DNA of 57,687 bases from Bacillus sp. AFS037270 (GTDB taxonomy: Bacteria; Bacillota; Bacilli; Bacillales_B; DSM-18226), in contig NZ_NUNF01000037.1 of NCBI RefSeq assembly GCF_002585305.1, positions 1-57,687 on the forward strand, written 5' to 3'. Both the position numbers and the translations under genes were made by a program. Position 1 is the stretch's first letter. Every line of letters starts with the position of its first letter. The notes beneath the pieces were generated by a model that made no database searches, was not told the DNA's origin, and was given only the letters and a program-made list of their open reading frames with translations. This document shows positions 26,105-36,256 of this stretch, piece by piece.

Positions 26105-26662
26105 TCAAACTTTAAAGAGAATACTATTATGGATAGGTACTACTGGATCATTATCCTTCATTAAGCCTTTACTTTCTCCATAATAAGCAACTTGTATGAG
26201 CCATCTCGTGAAGGGAGCTACATTCATCGACTCGATTTCTTCTAAACTGTAAAACCCTGCCTCATCAGACTCTACACCATCTGGTCTTGGAATTCCATCC
26301 ATATATTCCATTGCAAAAGCAACATAAAGATTATGAATGTTACGTGGAAGATCTCGAATCGCAACAATTCCTTTTACTTTTGCCTTAATTCCTGATTCTT
26401 CCTCAACCTCTCGTATAATCGTATCTTCAATCGATTCCAATTGTTCGATATATCCGCCTGGGTTAGTCCAGTATCCTTTTCCAGGATTATGTGCTCGTTT
26501 CACTAGCAGGAACTTTTCATCCTTAATGACTAATGCTCCAACGCCAACACTATAGTCACCCCAGAATATAAAATCACAACGGGGGCATGCCTTTCGCTTT
26601 GTTCCGTCAATATCACGAAATTCCAGGCCAGTACCACATTTTAAACAGAAATTTGCTGACAA
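26105..26662 (-). CDS. NUDIX hydrolase with N-terminal zinc ribbon
   Basis: Nucleoside-diphosphate-X hydrolase of about 185 aa. A zinc ribbon (CLKCG ... CPRCD) is followed by a full NUDIX box running from GGYIEQ through REVEEESG. The layout is that of NudC-like or ADP-ribose-type NUDIX proteins. The frame is open to an ATG at 26707, but TTG 26662 has AAAGGATG at proper distance and begins right before the zinc ribbon, so I prefer it. It stands alone between two convergent or divergent units. Substrate unknown. Confidence 0.88.
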   Translation of the reverse strand: MSANFCLKCGTGLEFRDIDGTKRKACPRCDFIFWGDYSVGVGALVIKDEKFLLVKRAHNPGKGYWTNPGGYIEQLESIEDTIIREVEEESGIKAKVKGIVAIRDLPRNIHNLYVAFAMEYMDGIPRPDGVESDEAGFYSLEEIESMNVAPFTRWLIQVAYYGESKGLMKDNDPVVPIHNSILFKV

Positions 26663-26881
26663 ATTTGCCCATCCTTTCTTCTTCAAAAAACATCTTGTAA
26701 TAATCAATTTCGACGTAATTAATATATATCCTTTACAATAGTCATTTTTTCACTGTCTTAAAGCAAACAAAGTGATTTAATTGTTGGTGAGTTTTTTAAT
26801 ACATAATTATTCAGGTGTTTATAAGTCGAAAATCCAATTAATATAGTAGAAATTTCATTTTACAGGGCAGGTGCTAAAAAA

Positions 26882-28081
26882 GTGACAGTAATCACCGATT
26901 TTAAATTATTTTTAAAAATCAAAGGAGCTTGGATTCTACTAATTGGTATGTTTTTTTACGGTACTGGAACGGGGATTTTGGCACCCATGAACGCGGTCTA
27001 TATGCGTGATGGAATTGGTTTATCTAAAATCGAAATCGTTTCAATTTTTTCTATTTCTTTATTGCTAAATATGGTAACGACCATGGTGGTCGGTATAATC
27101 AGCGATAAAATCAAGCGAAAGAAGCGACTGCCCATCTTTGCCTGTATCGTTTGTATGGCCGGATTGCTAATTTATATGAATGCGTCAACCTATATGGTAA
27201 CGCTGATTGGTATGGTTTTTGCTGTCGCACCTTCTGGGCTTATTATGGGGCAGTTTTTTGCCATGGCACGAAATCATTTTATGACCCTAGCCCCCGAAAT
27301 TCATGAAATGGCACAAATTTGGCTTCGAGCAACGCTTAGTGTCGGTTTTTTTACTGGATTGCTAGTAGGAGCGAATTTATATATTATTGGCGATTTCAAA
27401 AGTGTTTTGTGGGGGAACTTTCTGGGATATGCAGCTTTGTTCGTGGTACTTATCATCTACAAAGAGTATGAGGCTCAAAGCTCCATATCAAATATAAAAG
27501 GTGAACCTTTCTCCCTCGTCATGCTTTTTGCTCTTCTTTTGCTCGCCTGTGCTGACGCATTAAGAGGACTTTATTTACCGCTTGTGGTCGTTCAATTGTT
27601 TAAAGCACCCCAGATCATGTCTTACTTATGGAGTGTTCAGGCAGTTTTTGAATTACTGTTTATGACAGTTGCAGGATATTGGGCCAATAAGTTCGGTAGT
27701 AAACTCGTCATCATGATTGGAAGCATATGTGCATTAACTACATATTTATTGTACTCTGTACAACCGCCGATATGGGTTTTCTTTCTCGTCCAGCCCCTAT
27801 ACTCTTTCTTCGTTTCTGTTTTATACGGGGTAGCAATGGGGTATGTCCAGCGTATGTTTCATACCCGCATTGGATTTGGATCCAGTCTATATGTATTTTT
27901 ATCTCAAACAGCTTCTTTGATTGGTTATTTTCTGCCATTTTTCATTACTGGTTACCAGCCTCGAATCTTCATCATTCCATGCGGATTGGTTTCGGCGTCC
28001 ATTATTTTGATGGTTGGACTTGTATTCATTCATCGAGTTAAGGCAAAGAAAGATTCTGATTCAGTTGGAATAACAGGATAA
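26882..28081 (+). CDS. MFS transporter (SetA/sugar-efflux-like)
   Basis: 399-aa major facilitator with about twelve helices and the loop 2-3 motif GIISDKIKRKKRLP. The start is GTG at 26882 after AGGGCAGGTG. It is intact, whereas the two genes that follow (D-threonine-aldolase-like and RidA) are broken. If the three formed an amino-acid catabolic or export unit, only the transporter survives. Substrate unknown. Confidence 0.85.
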   Translation: MTVITDFKLFLKIKGAWILLIGMFFYGTGTGILAPMNAVYMRDGIGLSKIEIVSIFSISLLLNMVTTMVVGIISDKIKRKKRLPIFACIVCMAGLLIYMNASTYMVTLIGMVFAVAPSGLIMGQFFAMARNHFMTLAPEIHEMAQIWLRATLSVGFFTGLLVGANLYIIGDFKSVLWGNFLGYAALFVVLIIYKEYEAQSSISNIKGEPFSLVMLFALLLLACADALRGLYLPLVVVQLFKAPQIMSYLWSVQAVFELLFMTVAGYWANKFGSKLVIMIGSICALTTYLLYSVQPPIWVFFLVQPLYSFFVSVLYGVAMGYVQRMFHTRIGFGSSLYVFLSQTASLIGYFLPFFITGYQPRIFIIPCGLVSASIILMVGLVFIHRVKAKKDSDSVGITG

Positions 28082-28159
28082 AATGTGGTTTATCACCTTG
28101 AAGGGGTTCTTTTTACACACCGGAATTTGTGAAGTAATTAATGGAAGGGGAGTGGAAAA

Positions 28160-29288
28160 ATGAATAATCCCGAAACGTTTGCGGGTATTGCGGGTAAAAC
28201 AGTAATGGACTTGGATTCACCCCATATGTCATTGTTGACCTAAATATTGTAGAAAAAAACATCTACAATATGGCGGAAATTGTGAAGAAAGCTGGATTAA
28301 AGCACCGACCGCATATTAAATCACACAAATCTGTTTTTTTAGCGAAGATATAGCAGGAAGCTGGGGCAAAAGGAATTACCTGTGCCAAATTGGGTGTAGC
28401 AGAGATATTTGCCGCAGAAGGGTTTGACGATATTCTTCTCGCCTTTCCGGTGATTGGTGAAAAGAATCTGGCACGCTTTCAAGCACTGGCCGAAAAAATC
28501 AATATAAAAACGGTCGTAGACAGCATGGAAACAGCAGAAGGTTTATCATGTGTATGCGACAAAGTCGGTCGAAAAATCCCTGTCTACATCGAAGTGGAGG
28601 GGGTATTCATCGCTGCGGACGTCAGCCTGGTGAAGATACTGTTCGTTTTGCGAAGTCGATTCAGGATCTTCCGGGAATCGATATTATGGGCGTTCTATCC
28701 TACGCTGGTCAGATTTATGGGTTAAATGACAAAGAAAAGATCCGTGAGATGGCAAAAGAAGAGGCTGAAATATTAGCTGCGACAGCCGATACCCTTCTCG
28801 AGGCAGGTTTTGATATCCGCGAAGTAAGCGGCGGTTCCTCGATTTCAGCAAAGTTTGCTAAGAGCATCCACGGAGTAACCAAAGTTCGGGCAGGCAATTA
28901 CATTTTTCATGATCAGGCTCAGCTTGCAACGGGTTTAGCAGGGGTTGATGAGTGCGCACTTCGCGTGATTGTCACCGTTGTCAGCACGCCTGCACCAGGA
29001 CGGGCCATTATCGATGCTGGTTCGAAAACATTGACTTCGGACACAGTGTCCTTTGCAGAAGGTCACGGCTATGTCGTGGAGCATCTCGAAATTGAAATTT
29101 ATAAATTGAATAAGGAACATGGTTAACTTCGTCTCCCTGAATCGTTACAATTATCCATTGGCCAGAAACTAACCATCATTCCGAATCATACTTGCATGCT
29201 TCCAAATTTGTGTGATGAGCTCATCGCTTTTCGAGGAGAAAAAGTGATAACCACATTCCCAGTCAGTGCCCGAAGAAAAAATAAATAA
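28160..29288 (+). pseudogene. Broken D-threonine aldolase / D-serine-deaminase-like gene
   Basis: The reconstructed protein is a PLP-dependent alanine-racemase-fold enzyme: HRPHIKSHKS carries the PLP-lysine motif and IPNHTCMLPNLCDE is the C-terminal metal site. Four lesions are visible: a frameshift near 28216-28219 (the frame beginning at ATG 28160 stops at about 28243), an in-frame TAG at 28351-28353 where Gln is expected, a frameshift at the G5 run 28599-28603, and a TAA at 29124-29126, after which the same frame continues for 53 codons with the metal site. A GGAAGGGGAG ribosome-binding site is retained. With two nonsense and two frameshift changes, sequencing error alone is unlikely. Confidence 0.9.
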
Positions 29289-29303
29289 AAGGAGAGATTT
29301 AGC

Positions 29304-29680
29304 ATGAAACACGAAATAAAAACATCCCTGGCACCACTTCCGGTCGCTCCTATTCACAAGGTATTAAAGTAGGGAACACTGTATATGTAGCAGGGCAAGG
29401 ACCGCTCGATGTTCAATCAGGTGTTGAGCCAGAAGGTGTTGCCGGCCAAACCAACCAGGTATTAACGAATATTAAAAACATTTTAGAAGCTGTCGGAGCA
29501 TCGATGGATGAGGTTGTAAAAGTAACGGTACACCTTCAAGACTTATCTGATTTTCAAGAATTCAATAAGGTTTATTTGGAGTTCTTTTCCACTCCTTACC
29601 CAGTAAGGACAACGGTTCAAAGCGGTTTAAATAATATATTAGTAGAAATCGATGTAGTTGCTGTTATTTCCGAATATTGA
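29304..29680 (+). pseudogene. Frameshifted RidA-family gene (enamine/imine deaminase)
   Basis: A good ribosome-binding site and ATG (29304) open a frame that soon stops, while the rest of a RidA protein is in the +2 frame from about 29325 to the TGA at 29678-29680. Recognisable parts are SYSQGIKVGN, VYVAGQGPLD, VVKVTVHLQDL, and PVRTTVQSGL with the catalytic Arg. One base is missing near the CCC at 29325-29327. RidA removes reactive enamines made by PLP enzymes, so its decay next to a dead PLP enzyme fits joint loss of function. Confidence 0.88.
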
Positions 29681-29983
29681 AGAAAAGGAGAATCTATTAT
29701 TGATTCTCTTTGCGGCTTTTTTCTTCTTCTTGAAAGCTTTACAAATGTGTGAAAATGATTTGGTTTAGCGATGTTTTTTTGAAATAAACGCTATAATTTC
29801 TCTTGGTAAAATTTCCTCCTTATTGTTTTTTCTACCTTCACCTATCTGGTTTTATTTTGATGATCAACATTTTTGTCATATAAGCCGTTTTCATTTCAGT
29901 TTAACTGGCCATAATGATAAAAAGTTTGATCGAGGTTGGCTCTGCCGCATGATGTAAAAGGCCAACAACTAGGAGAAAAAACT
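29681..29983. other. Intergenic region with a small hairpin
   Basis: GAGAATC and GATTCTC (29688-29708) form a small stem right after the RidA remnant, followed by TTT and then a T-run at about 29716, a possible terminator. Beyond it the AT-rich sequence to 29983 shows no gene. The frame of the next gene is open back to 29936, but that start lacks a ribosome-binding site. Confidence 0.5.
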
Positions 29984-30856
29984 ATGTATGAAATAACCGT
30001 AAGACTCCCAACTAAAAAGATTGACAGAATTATTACTCATTTATACCAAAAAGGCTACTACCAAACCTTTTATGAGGTTCCATTAGATGTGGTGACCGAT
30101 GCCAACGGCTATGCCTTTGTTGAGAAGAGAAATGAAACAACAGAACTTAATATCTATATAAATAATTATTTCGAAGCAAAGGAACGACGTAAGTTAGTAG
30201 AATTATTAGCCATTGACGAGTCTAGTCTGGTGGTTAAGGAAGTGAATGAACGGAATTACCAGCAAACGTTTAATGATATTTTCCTTGAGAATAGCTGGGT
30301 CATCACGACACCGGATAGAAGGAATCATTACCACAAAGAAAAGCGGATTGTACTTGACTCCCAAGGGAATTTTGGTACAGGCTATCATGAAACGACAAAA
30401 GATTGTTTGCACTTCATATTAAAACATGATTTTTCAGGCTTGAGTGTTGCGGATATCGGAGCCGGTTCAGGAGTCTTAAGTGTTGCTGCAGCCCTTAAGG
30501 GAGCAAAGTTTATCGATACATATGACATCCAACCGGTCGAGCGAGAAATTCTGTATCAATGTGAACTAAATAGTGTCAAGCCGGTGAATGTGTTTCAAAG
30601 TGATCTAATCAAGAATAAAAATCGAATCAACAAAGAGTATGATATGATTTTTATTAATATCGGAACGCAGGAAAATATTGATATCCTAAAGGCCCAAAGA
30701 CTCTTAGATTGCAAAGACACTACATTTATATTGTCAGGTATGCTTGAATGGAATTACCATCGGGTAGAGACTTTATTTAAAGATGCAGGATTTCTTTTGA
30801 AGGAAAAGAAACAAAGCAACGAATGGGTGACATGCGTTTATAAGAGAATATCTTAA
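29984..30856 (+). CDS. PrmA-like SAM-dependent methyltransferase
   Basis: 290-aa protein resembling ribosomal protein L11 methyltransferase: an N-terminal substrate-recognition part, then a class I SAM domain with VADIGAGSGVLSVAAALKGA. FGTGYHETT corresponds to the PrmA signature FGTGxHxTT. The DxGxGSG motif is intact. The ATG at 29984 follows AGGAGAAAAAACT. Bacilli carry the housekeeping prmA next to dnaJ, so this is probably a divergent paralogue with another protein target (inference). Confidence 0.85.
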   Translation: MYEITVRLPTKKIDRIITHLYQKGYYQTFYEVPLDVVTDANGYAFVEKRNETTELNIYINNYFEAKERRKLVELLAIDESSLVVKEVNERNYQQTFNDIFLENSWVITTPDRRNHYHKEKRIVLDSQGNFGTGYHETTKDCLHFILKHDFSGLSVADIGAGSGVLSVAAALKGAKFIDTYDIQPVEREILYQCELNSVKPVNVFQSDLIKNKNRINKEYDMIFINIGTQENIDILKAQRLLDCKDTTFILSGMLEWNYHRVETLFKDAGFLLKEKKQSNEWVTCVYKRIS

Positions 30857-30868
30857 TTTACAAAACAA

Positions 30869-30901
30869 GAAAGGATTCAGTATGTTTTACTGAATCCTTT
30901 C
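30869..30901. terminator. Hairpin between convergent genes
   Basis: A perfect 14-bp stem with a 5-nt loop (30869-30882 with 30888-30901). The T-run is short, but the position between convergent genes supports a role in ending one or both transcripts. Confidence 0.65.
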
Positions 30902-30934
30902 ATCATCTTTGAACACAGTTACCATTCATTCATA

Positions 30935-31806
30935 TTATTTGGCTTTTCTTAAATCTAAATATTGGACTGTCTTTCCATCAGGTTCAATCTGTACAATTAA
31001 TTGGTTTTTGTTAAATTTATAAATCATTTGTTCACATTTGGCACTTTCATAGCAGGAAACGATTTTCACTTCATTTGGGTTTCCATAAAGCTTGAGGATT
31101 TTGCTTTTCTCAGTGGGAACGGAAGCTGTTTTCAAAAACTCCGGGTACACTTGCAACTGCTGAATGGAATCATTTGCTGCATCGCATGTTACACGAACAC
31201 CAGCACCTTCATTTCTATAATAAAGAGACCTGGTATTCTTATCGTCCTCCGTTTTCGATGGCTGCCCGAATTTTTGAACAAGCTGTTTGTAGGTAGATTC
31301 TACAGTGATTCCATTAATATGAAGAGGCTTCTCTGTTAAAAGGAAAGCATCTTTTTCCCGTTATTCTTTAGCTTCGTTTTCATTTTCTCCGCTTTCGATT
31401 TACTCGAATAAGCCCCGGCCTGAACACGGTATAAGCTTTTCCCGTTTATGACTTTCTTCACAACGACAGCTTCAATCCCTTTCTTTTTCAAAAAAGTGAC
31501 TCGCTTATCTGCATTTGCTTTCTTGCTAAAAGAACCAGCGACGACAACATACAATGGTTTGGTTTGTTCAAAATCTGGAATCATCAACTCTTGACCGGCA
31601 ATAATCTTATTACTTGTTAACTGGTTGTATTCCTTTAAATCTTCAACCGAAATATTGTATTTTTTCGAAATGCTATATAATGTATCTCCTTTCTTTATCT
31701 TAATATAAATATCCTCAGCAGCTGCCTTCCCATTGCCGAAAGAAAATACCGACCCCATTAAAACAGTGCAAAGTACAACCTGCAGGAACCGTTTAAATCT
31801 ATTCAT
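30935..31806 (-). pseudogene. Frameshifted LysM-SPOR cell-wall-binding protein
   Basis: The first part (31806 down to about 31357) has a signal peptide, one LysM domain (IKKGDTLYSISKKYNIS) and a SPOR-type repeat (YVVVAGSFSKKANADKRV, YRVQAGAYSSKSKAEKM). It then runs out at the A5 run (31352-31356 on the plus strand) and stops at 31336. In the shifted frame the SPOR repeat finishes as EKDAFLLTE and continues without stop to 30935, with HINGITVESTYKQLVQKFG and a C-terminal domain. Restoring one A gives one protein of about 290 aa. It would bind peptidoglycan outside the cell. A single-base homopolymer change may be real or a sequencing error. Confidence 0.8.
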
Positions 31807-32115
31807 TTATTATCACCTCATATATTTTGACGAAGTAATTACAAATTCGATTCTGATAAATAAGCCCATTTTTGTTAGGAAAAACAAAAATAGGCACATG
31901 ACATCCTTTTTAAAATGGAATCAAGGATATAGCGGTGGCTTTTTTGATGCAGTTTGTCATTTGACCATTTTTTTTCTTAACCTTAAGTTAGAGTGATTAA
32001 AAATATAAAATTAATGTAAATTTGGAACTTTTTGGTTCATTATTCGTATATAATGTTAGGTATGTGTTTAAAGGTTCTATAAAGATATCATTTTTTAAAG
32101 AAAGAGGAGGAACGT
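31807..32115. other. Intergenic region before the ABC exporter
   Basis: Divergent promoter region. It contains a 9-bp hairpin (ATTTTTGTT/AACAAAAAT, 31868-31891) and a TATAAT at 32049-32054, the likely -10 box of the exporter genes; no good -35 is visible. No gene is seen. Confidence 0.45.
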
Positions 32116-33060
32116 ATGGCAGTAAATACGTTAGAAGTACGATCGTTAACGAAGCTCATTGGCAAGAAGAAGATAGTAGATGATGTAAGCTTCAGTGTAA
32201 AAAAAGGGGAAATCTTTGGTCTTTTGGGTCCTAATGGAGCAGGGAAAACCACCATTATCCGTATGATTGTCAGCTTGATCAAGCGGACGGCTGGAGAGGT
32301 TACTGTAAATGGAAATAACCTCGATGGACAATTTAAAGAGACAATGAGTGAAATTGGGGCGATTGTTGAAAATCCGGAATTTTATAAGTATATGAGTGGG
32401 TACAAGAATTTGAAGCATTATGCGAATATGGCCATTAAAGAAGTGTCAGATGAGCGGATTATGGAAGTTGCTAGACTAGTAAAATTAGAAGATGCCATTT
32501 ACCAAAAGGTTAAGACCTATTCGCTTGGAATGAGGCAAAGGCTGGGAGTTGCCCAGGCGTTATTACATAACCCGTCACTGCTTATTCTCGATGAGCCTAC
32601 AAATGGATTGGACCCTCAAGGAATTAGAGAATTTAGAGATTACTTACATGCCCTTGCACAGGAAGGCATTTCAGTTCTGGTATCCTCCCATCTTTTAGCT
32701 GAAATGCAGCTGATGTGTGATCGGTTTGCCATAATTGAAAAAGGTAAACTCATACATATTTCTTCCATGAAAGAAACGATGGAGGAAGACGAAAAGACGG
32801 AAGTCATTTTTGAGGTGAGCAGCAGCCTAAAAGCAGTAGATGTGCTGAAAGGACAATTTTCAAATACCGATGTCAAGGTTCTTGCGGAGGACCAATTCTC
32901 AGTCAATGTAGAAAAAGCTACGATTAGTACCATTAATAAGCTATTAATCTCAAAGGATATAGATGTCTATGGCATCAGCAGGGTAACCGTTTCTCTCGAA
33001 GACCGCTTTTTGGAAATAACGAACAAAGAGGTAAAGGAGCATGGAGGTGTAATGCAATGA
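32116..33060 (+). CDS. ABC transporter ATP-binding protein (BcrA/CcmA type)
   Basis: 314-aa ATPase with Walker A GPNGAGKT, signature YSLGMRQRLG, Walker B LLILDEPTNGLDP and switch His in SSH. It resembles ATPases of bacitracin/lantibiotic-type exporters. A strong GAGGAGG site precedes the ATG. It overlaps the permease gene by four bases (ATGA), so the two form one exporter. No response regulator or kinase adjoins it. Confidence 0.93.
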   Translation: MAVNTLEVRSLTKLIGKKKIVDDVSFSVKKGEIFGLLGPNGAGKTTIIRMIVSLIKRTAGEVTVNGNNLDGQFKETMSEIGAIVENPEFYKYMSGYKNLKHYANMAIKEVSDERIMEVARLVKLEDAIYQKVKTYSLGMRQRLGVAQALLHNPSLLILDEPTNGLDPQGIREFRDYLHALAQEGISVLVSSHLLAEMQLMCDRFAIIEKGKLIHISSMKETMEEDEKTEVIFEVSSSLKAVDVLKGQFSNTDVKVLAEDQFSVNVEKATISTINKLLISKDIDVYGISRVTVSLEDRFLEITNKEVKEHGGVMQ

Positions 33061-34001
33061 TTGCCTTAATTCGTAATGAACTTATGAAATTGTTTCAAAA
33101 AAAATCGAGCTGGATTTATCTAATCATCCTCGTACTCGCAGTCATTGTGGCGGGGATTATCTACCATAAAGTATCAGGTGAACCCGATCCGAACTGGCAG
33201 GCTGGTATGAAGGCTCAAATTGCTGAGTTGCAGCAGAATGCAAAAACAGCACCAGATCAAGAAAAACAATTTATTACTAATGAAATTGAACAAAAGCAGA
33301 AATATCTCGATGAAAACATTAACCCAAATGCTATTAGTAACTGGCATTTTATGAATAATGTTGTATTCGGTATGACGACTTTGGTTACTTTATTGGCGGT
33401 GATTGTATGCAGTGCCAGTGTGTCCTCTGAATTTGCAGATGGAACGATTAAGCAGCTGTTAATCAGACCGCATCAGAGATGGGCGATCCTCCTGTCTAAA
33501 TATCTTTCATTAATTATCTATTCGCTTATTCTTTTAGCGACACTTATTACTGCTGGATATCTTGTTGGTTTGATTACATTTGGTAATGGGGACTTTACAG
33601 CGAAAATCTTTGAGATGGCGATAGACGGGCAGAAGGAAGCAGAAGTCGGTCCACAGTTCTTCCTTAAGATTGCCTACTACCTTCCAAGTTTGTTGGTTTT
33701 AACGGCCATTGCCTTTATGCTCTCTACTTTATTTAAAAGTCAGGCATTGGCGGTGGGAATCGGAATCTTTGTCCTATTTATCTCTTCAACCCTAGGCGGA
33801 TTAATTGTGCTTCTTGCAGAAAAATACGAATGGGCAAAATATTTAATATTTCCGCATCTCGATTTAACCATTTATGCGTTGCAGGATAAGATTTTGGGTG
33901 ACATTACACTGCCGATATCACTGACAATCTTGGCCGTGTATTATGCCATTTTTATGATCCTGACTTTCGTGTTTTTCCAGAGGCGGGATATTAGTATTTA
34001 A
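33057..34001 (+). CDS. ABC-2-type permease, partner of the ATPase
   Basis: 314-aa membrane protein with one N-terminal helix (about 19-36), a long extracytoplasmic loop (about 40-100) rich in Gln/Lys, and five further helices. SSEFADGTIKQLLIRPHQRW is the typical ABC-2 coupling motif. The 3' end of a decayed relative lies at 37563-37771. Substrate unknown; antimicrobial peptide defence is a common role for this class. Confidence 0.9.
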   Translation: MIALIRNELMKLFQKKSSWIYLIILVLAVIVAGIIYHKVSGEPDPNWQAGMKAQIAELQQNAKTAPDQEKQFITNEIEQKQKYLDENINPNAISNWHFMNNVVFGMTTLVTLLAVIVCSASVSSEFADGTIKQLLIRPHQRWAILLSKYLSLIIYSLILLATLITAGYLVGLITFGNGDFTAKIFEMAIDGQKEAEVGPQFFLKIAYYLPSLLVLTAIAFMLSTLFKSQALAVGIGIFVLFISSTLGGLIVLLAEKYEWAKYLIFPHLDLTIYALQDKILGDITLPISLTILAVYYAIFMILTFVFFQRRDISI

Positions 34002-34049
34002 GAGATAAAAAATGGGATTATACTAAACTTTCCCCTTTCAAAATGTAGA

Positions 34050-34088
34050 AAAAAACTGATAGTGGAATTTATCCACATCAGTTTTTTT
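34050..34088 (+). terminator. Terminator after the ABC exporter
   Basis: The 11-bp outer stem (34050-34060 with 34077-34087) continues after one bulged base into a GTGGA/TCCAC stem and ends in seven Ts. Confidence 0.85.
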
Positions 34089-34178
34089 GTTTAACCACAT
34101 TTGATACAATTTCACTAGAAGAATTTCGGGATAATAGACCTATTTGTTGTATAATGTAGAAAAATGTAAAATTTGGTG

Positions 34179-34206
34179 ACGTGTATGATACCGAAATCAT
34201 ACACGT
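34179..34206. promoter_or_regulatory. 11-bp inverted repeat upstream of the broken helicase gene
   Basis: ACGTGTATGAT and ATCATACACGT form perfect arms around a 6-bp centre. No T-run follows, so an operator or RNA stem-loop is more likely than a terminator. It lies 48 bp before the first codon of the helicase remnant. Confidence 0.5.
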
Positions 34207-34253
34207 AAAATTATAGATTTTATTAGGTTAAGGGTTAAGAGGTGCAGGCTACT

Positions 34254-35267
34254 TTGAATGAGAATAAATTTCTTATCCTAATTAAAGAAAAGGATAAAAC
34301 AGAAGAAATTGATTTATGTAAATACGAAAATGGCATTCCATAACAATAGTAAGGTTTATACATACAATTCTTTAAACTTAACTTGGTTTAAAGAACCCAA
34401 AGAGATTGATCATAGAACATGTGTTATTTTCGAAAATAACCTCCCAGTAACGGGCGGAATTAAGATACTTGATTTTGGTGGCTATATAAAAATATGGTTT
34501 AAGACGGGTTATAAGAAGGTATATAAACGGTCAAGCATCATCATTGAAGAAACAAGGCTAACCAACCCTTGCGTACATAAGACCTTTGAATATTTAAAAA
34601 CGATCGCTAATAATGTGAGTACAAGATTGGAGGATGATAGCAGCTTTTTAAGTAAGCAATACCATCTTCTGAAAATGATTAGTCCTATCAGTGTCCTATC
34701 AGCCTATTTAGAAGGAAAACCATTAATCAAACATAAAAATCAAGTTCAAGCCATCTTTCCCTTTGGTTTTAATACAAGCCAAAAGATGGCGACAGAGAAA
34801 GCTTTAGCAAATCAGCTTAGTGTTATAGAAGGACCTCCTGGTACCGGAAAGACCCAAACTATACTAAACATCATTGCAAATGCGATCTTAAACAATAAGA
34901 CCGTTGCTCTTGATTGGGTACTTCATCACCTTTAAGAATGCTGATTCGAAATACGGACAAGCTTACCGAGGATGAGAGAAAATATACTATGAATATATTG
35001 ACTCATACAGATTTTGTTATTTTTAACAAACTAGATAAAATGCCGATATTGGTAGTTGAAGTGGATGGTCATGCCTACCATGCAAATAATCCATCTCAGT
35101 TAAAACGTGATCAATTAAAAGATGAAATTTTAAGAAAGTACAAGATTCCAATTATTCGAATGAAAACAACGGGGAGTAGAGAGGAAGAGAGGCTTCGAGA
35201 TAAACTAGTAGAGGTATTAAATCTGGAGTCAAGAATAAATGAGGAGCAGTTACAGCTAAACCATTAA
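34254..35267 (+). pseudogene. Helicase-nuclease gene with large internal deletion
   Basis: Three pieces in different frames. The first (TTG 34254 to TAA 34341) starts a soluble protein; a frameshift near 34325-34340 leads to the second, which reaches the Walker A motif IEGPPGTGKTQT of a superfamily 1 helicase and a little beyond. At about 34900-34930 it jumps to the C-terminal domain in another frame: THTDFVIFNKLDKMPILVVE, then VDGHAYHANN, a PD-(D/E)XK/Vsr-like end domain. All helicase motifs after Walker A are missing, several hundred residues by comparison with such proteins (general family knowledge). Full-length relatives often act in nucleic-acid defence or repair. It is dead here. Confidence 0.82.
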
Positions 35268-35551
35268 GGTTCTTAAATGAGTTGAGAACTGCATTAAAAG
35301 GAGAAGTCATTTTTACCAGGACTAAATGTTAAGAAAATAAAACCCATGACTTAAAGACGATACCGTGCTTTATTTCCTGTGGTCACAATTAATGAAAACA
35401 TTCCTTATAGGTGTCTTTTTAAGCACTTTATCATTTAATCCTGGGAATTTTCTTCTGAATATAGATTAGAAGGAAGATTTAATGAGTATCCGGACTCTAA
35501 GCTGACTTTAAAGTATTCAATTAAGTTATTAAACTAAAGATACTTCCTCAT
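35268..35551. other. Gene-free stretch between two broken genes
   Basis: AT-rich sequence between the helicase and flavodoxin remnants. A few short frames are open on the plus strand, none with a ribosome-binding site or a recognisable motif. Probably further decayed sequence. Confidence 0.4.
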
Positions 35552-36030
35552 TTATTTTACTTGCAAAATTATAATTTCTGTTAAATCCATATTTGATGTA
35601 TCTGTTGTAATTCCAGCGATGTATCCTGCAATCTGTTTCTCAATGAAGCCCATCTTACTTATGAGCATTTCCCCACCAAAATTTCCGCTAGCTATTGACT
35701 TTTCTCTTAATGCTAAAGTGAAAGCATTATTAAATTGCAGGACTCCTGATACGCCACCATGCCAACAACAGAGATACAGCCCAAGTTTTTTTGTCATGAG
35801 AATTTCACGATTTTGCTCGATAAAATTTCTGACACTTCCTTGTATCGTCCCATTATGAATGGATCCCCCAATGATAACAGAGTCAAAATGGTTGATGTCG
35901 AACCAAATCCCCCCTTCTTCAAATCTGCAATTAGAACTTCTCCTTCAATCAATTCGCTTAATATTGCAGCCGCTTTTTCAGTTGTCCCATGCATCGAGCA
36001 ATAAACAATTAATGTTTCATTTTGCATCAT
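35552..36030 (-). pseudogene. Frameshifted flavodoxin (HemG-like)
   Basis: The N-terminal piece has the FMN phosphate loop YCSMHGTTEKAA preceded by ETLIV. At the G6 run (35909-35914 as C6 on the plus strand) the frame breaks; adding one G joins DLKKGG to FDSVIIGGSIHNGTIQ, FIEQN and the C-terminal part LYLCCWHGG in one protein of about 158 aa. The start is one of two adjacent ATGs (36030 or 36027) behind AAGGAG. The reconstructed protein looks like a full short flavodoxin of the protoporphyrinogen-oxidase type. As with the LysM gene, a one-base homopolymer change may be a sequencing error. Confidence 0.78.
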
Positions 36031-36256
36031 CTCCTTATTAAAATTATAGCACTTTATGGGTCTTTTTTTAGGGCTAAAATTGTCAATATTCAGACAATTG
36101 ACACCGTTTTGATTGAGACTAAAAATTCCCACTTAATATATAGCTTGGAGAAGATAACCACTCTACTAGCGAATGATTTATTTGTTTCAATAAAAGATTT
36201 GTATGACATAAAACATTTCAAAATAGTAATTACAATAACATTAAGGTTTATAGTAT

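Noticed and set aside
34179..34206. Terminator before the helicase remnant
   Set aside because: The inverted repeat is perfect but no T-run follows, so I list it only as a possible operator or RNA stem.
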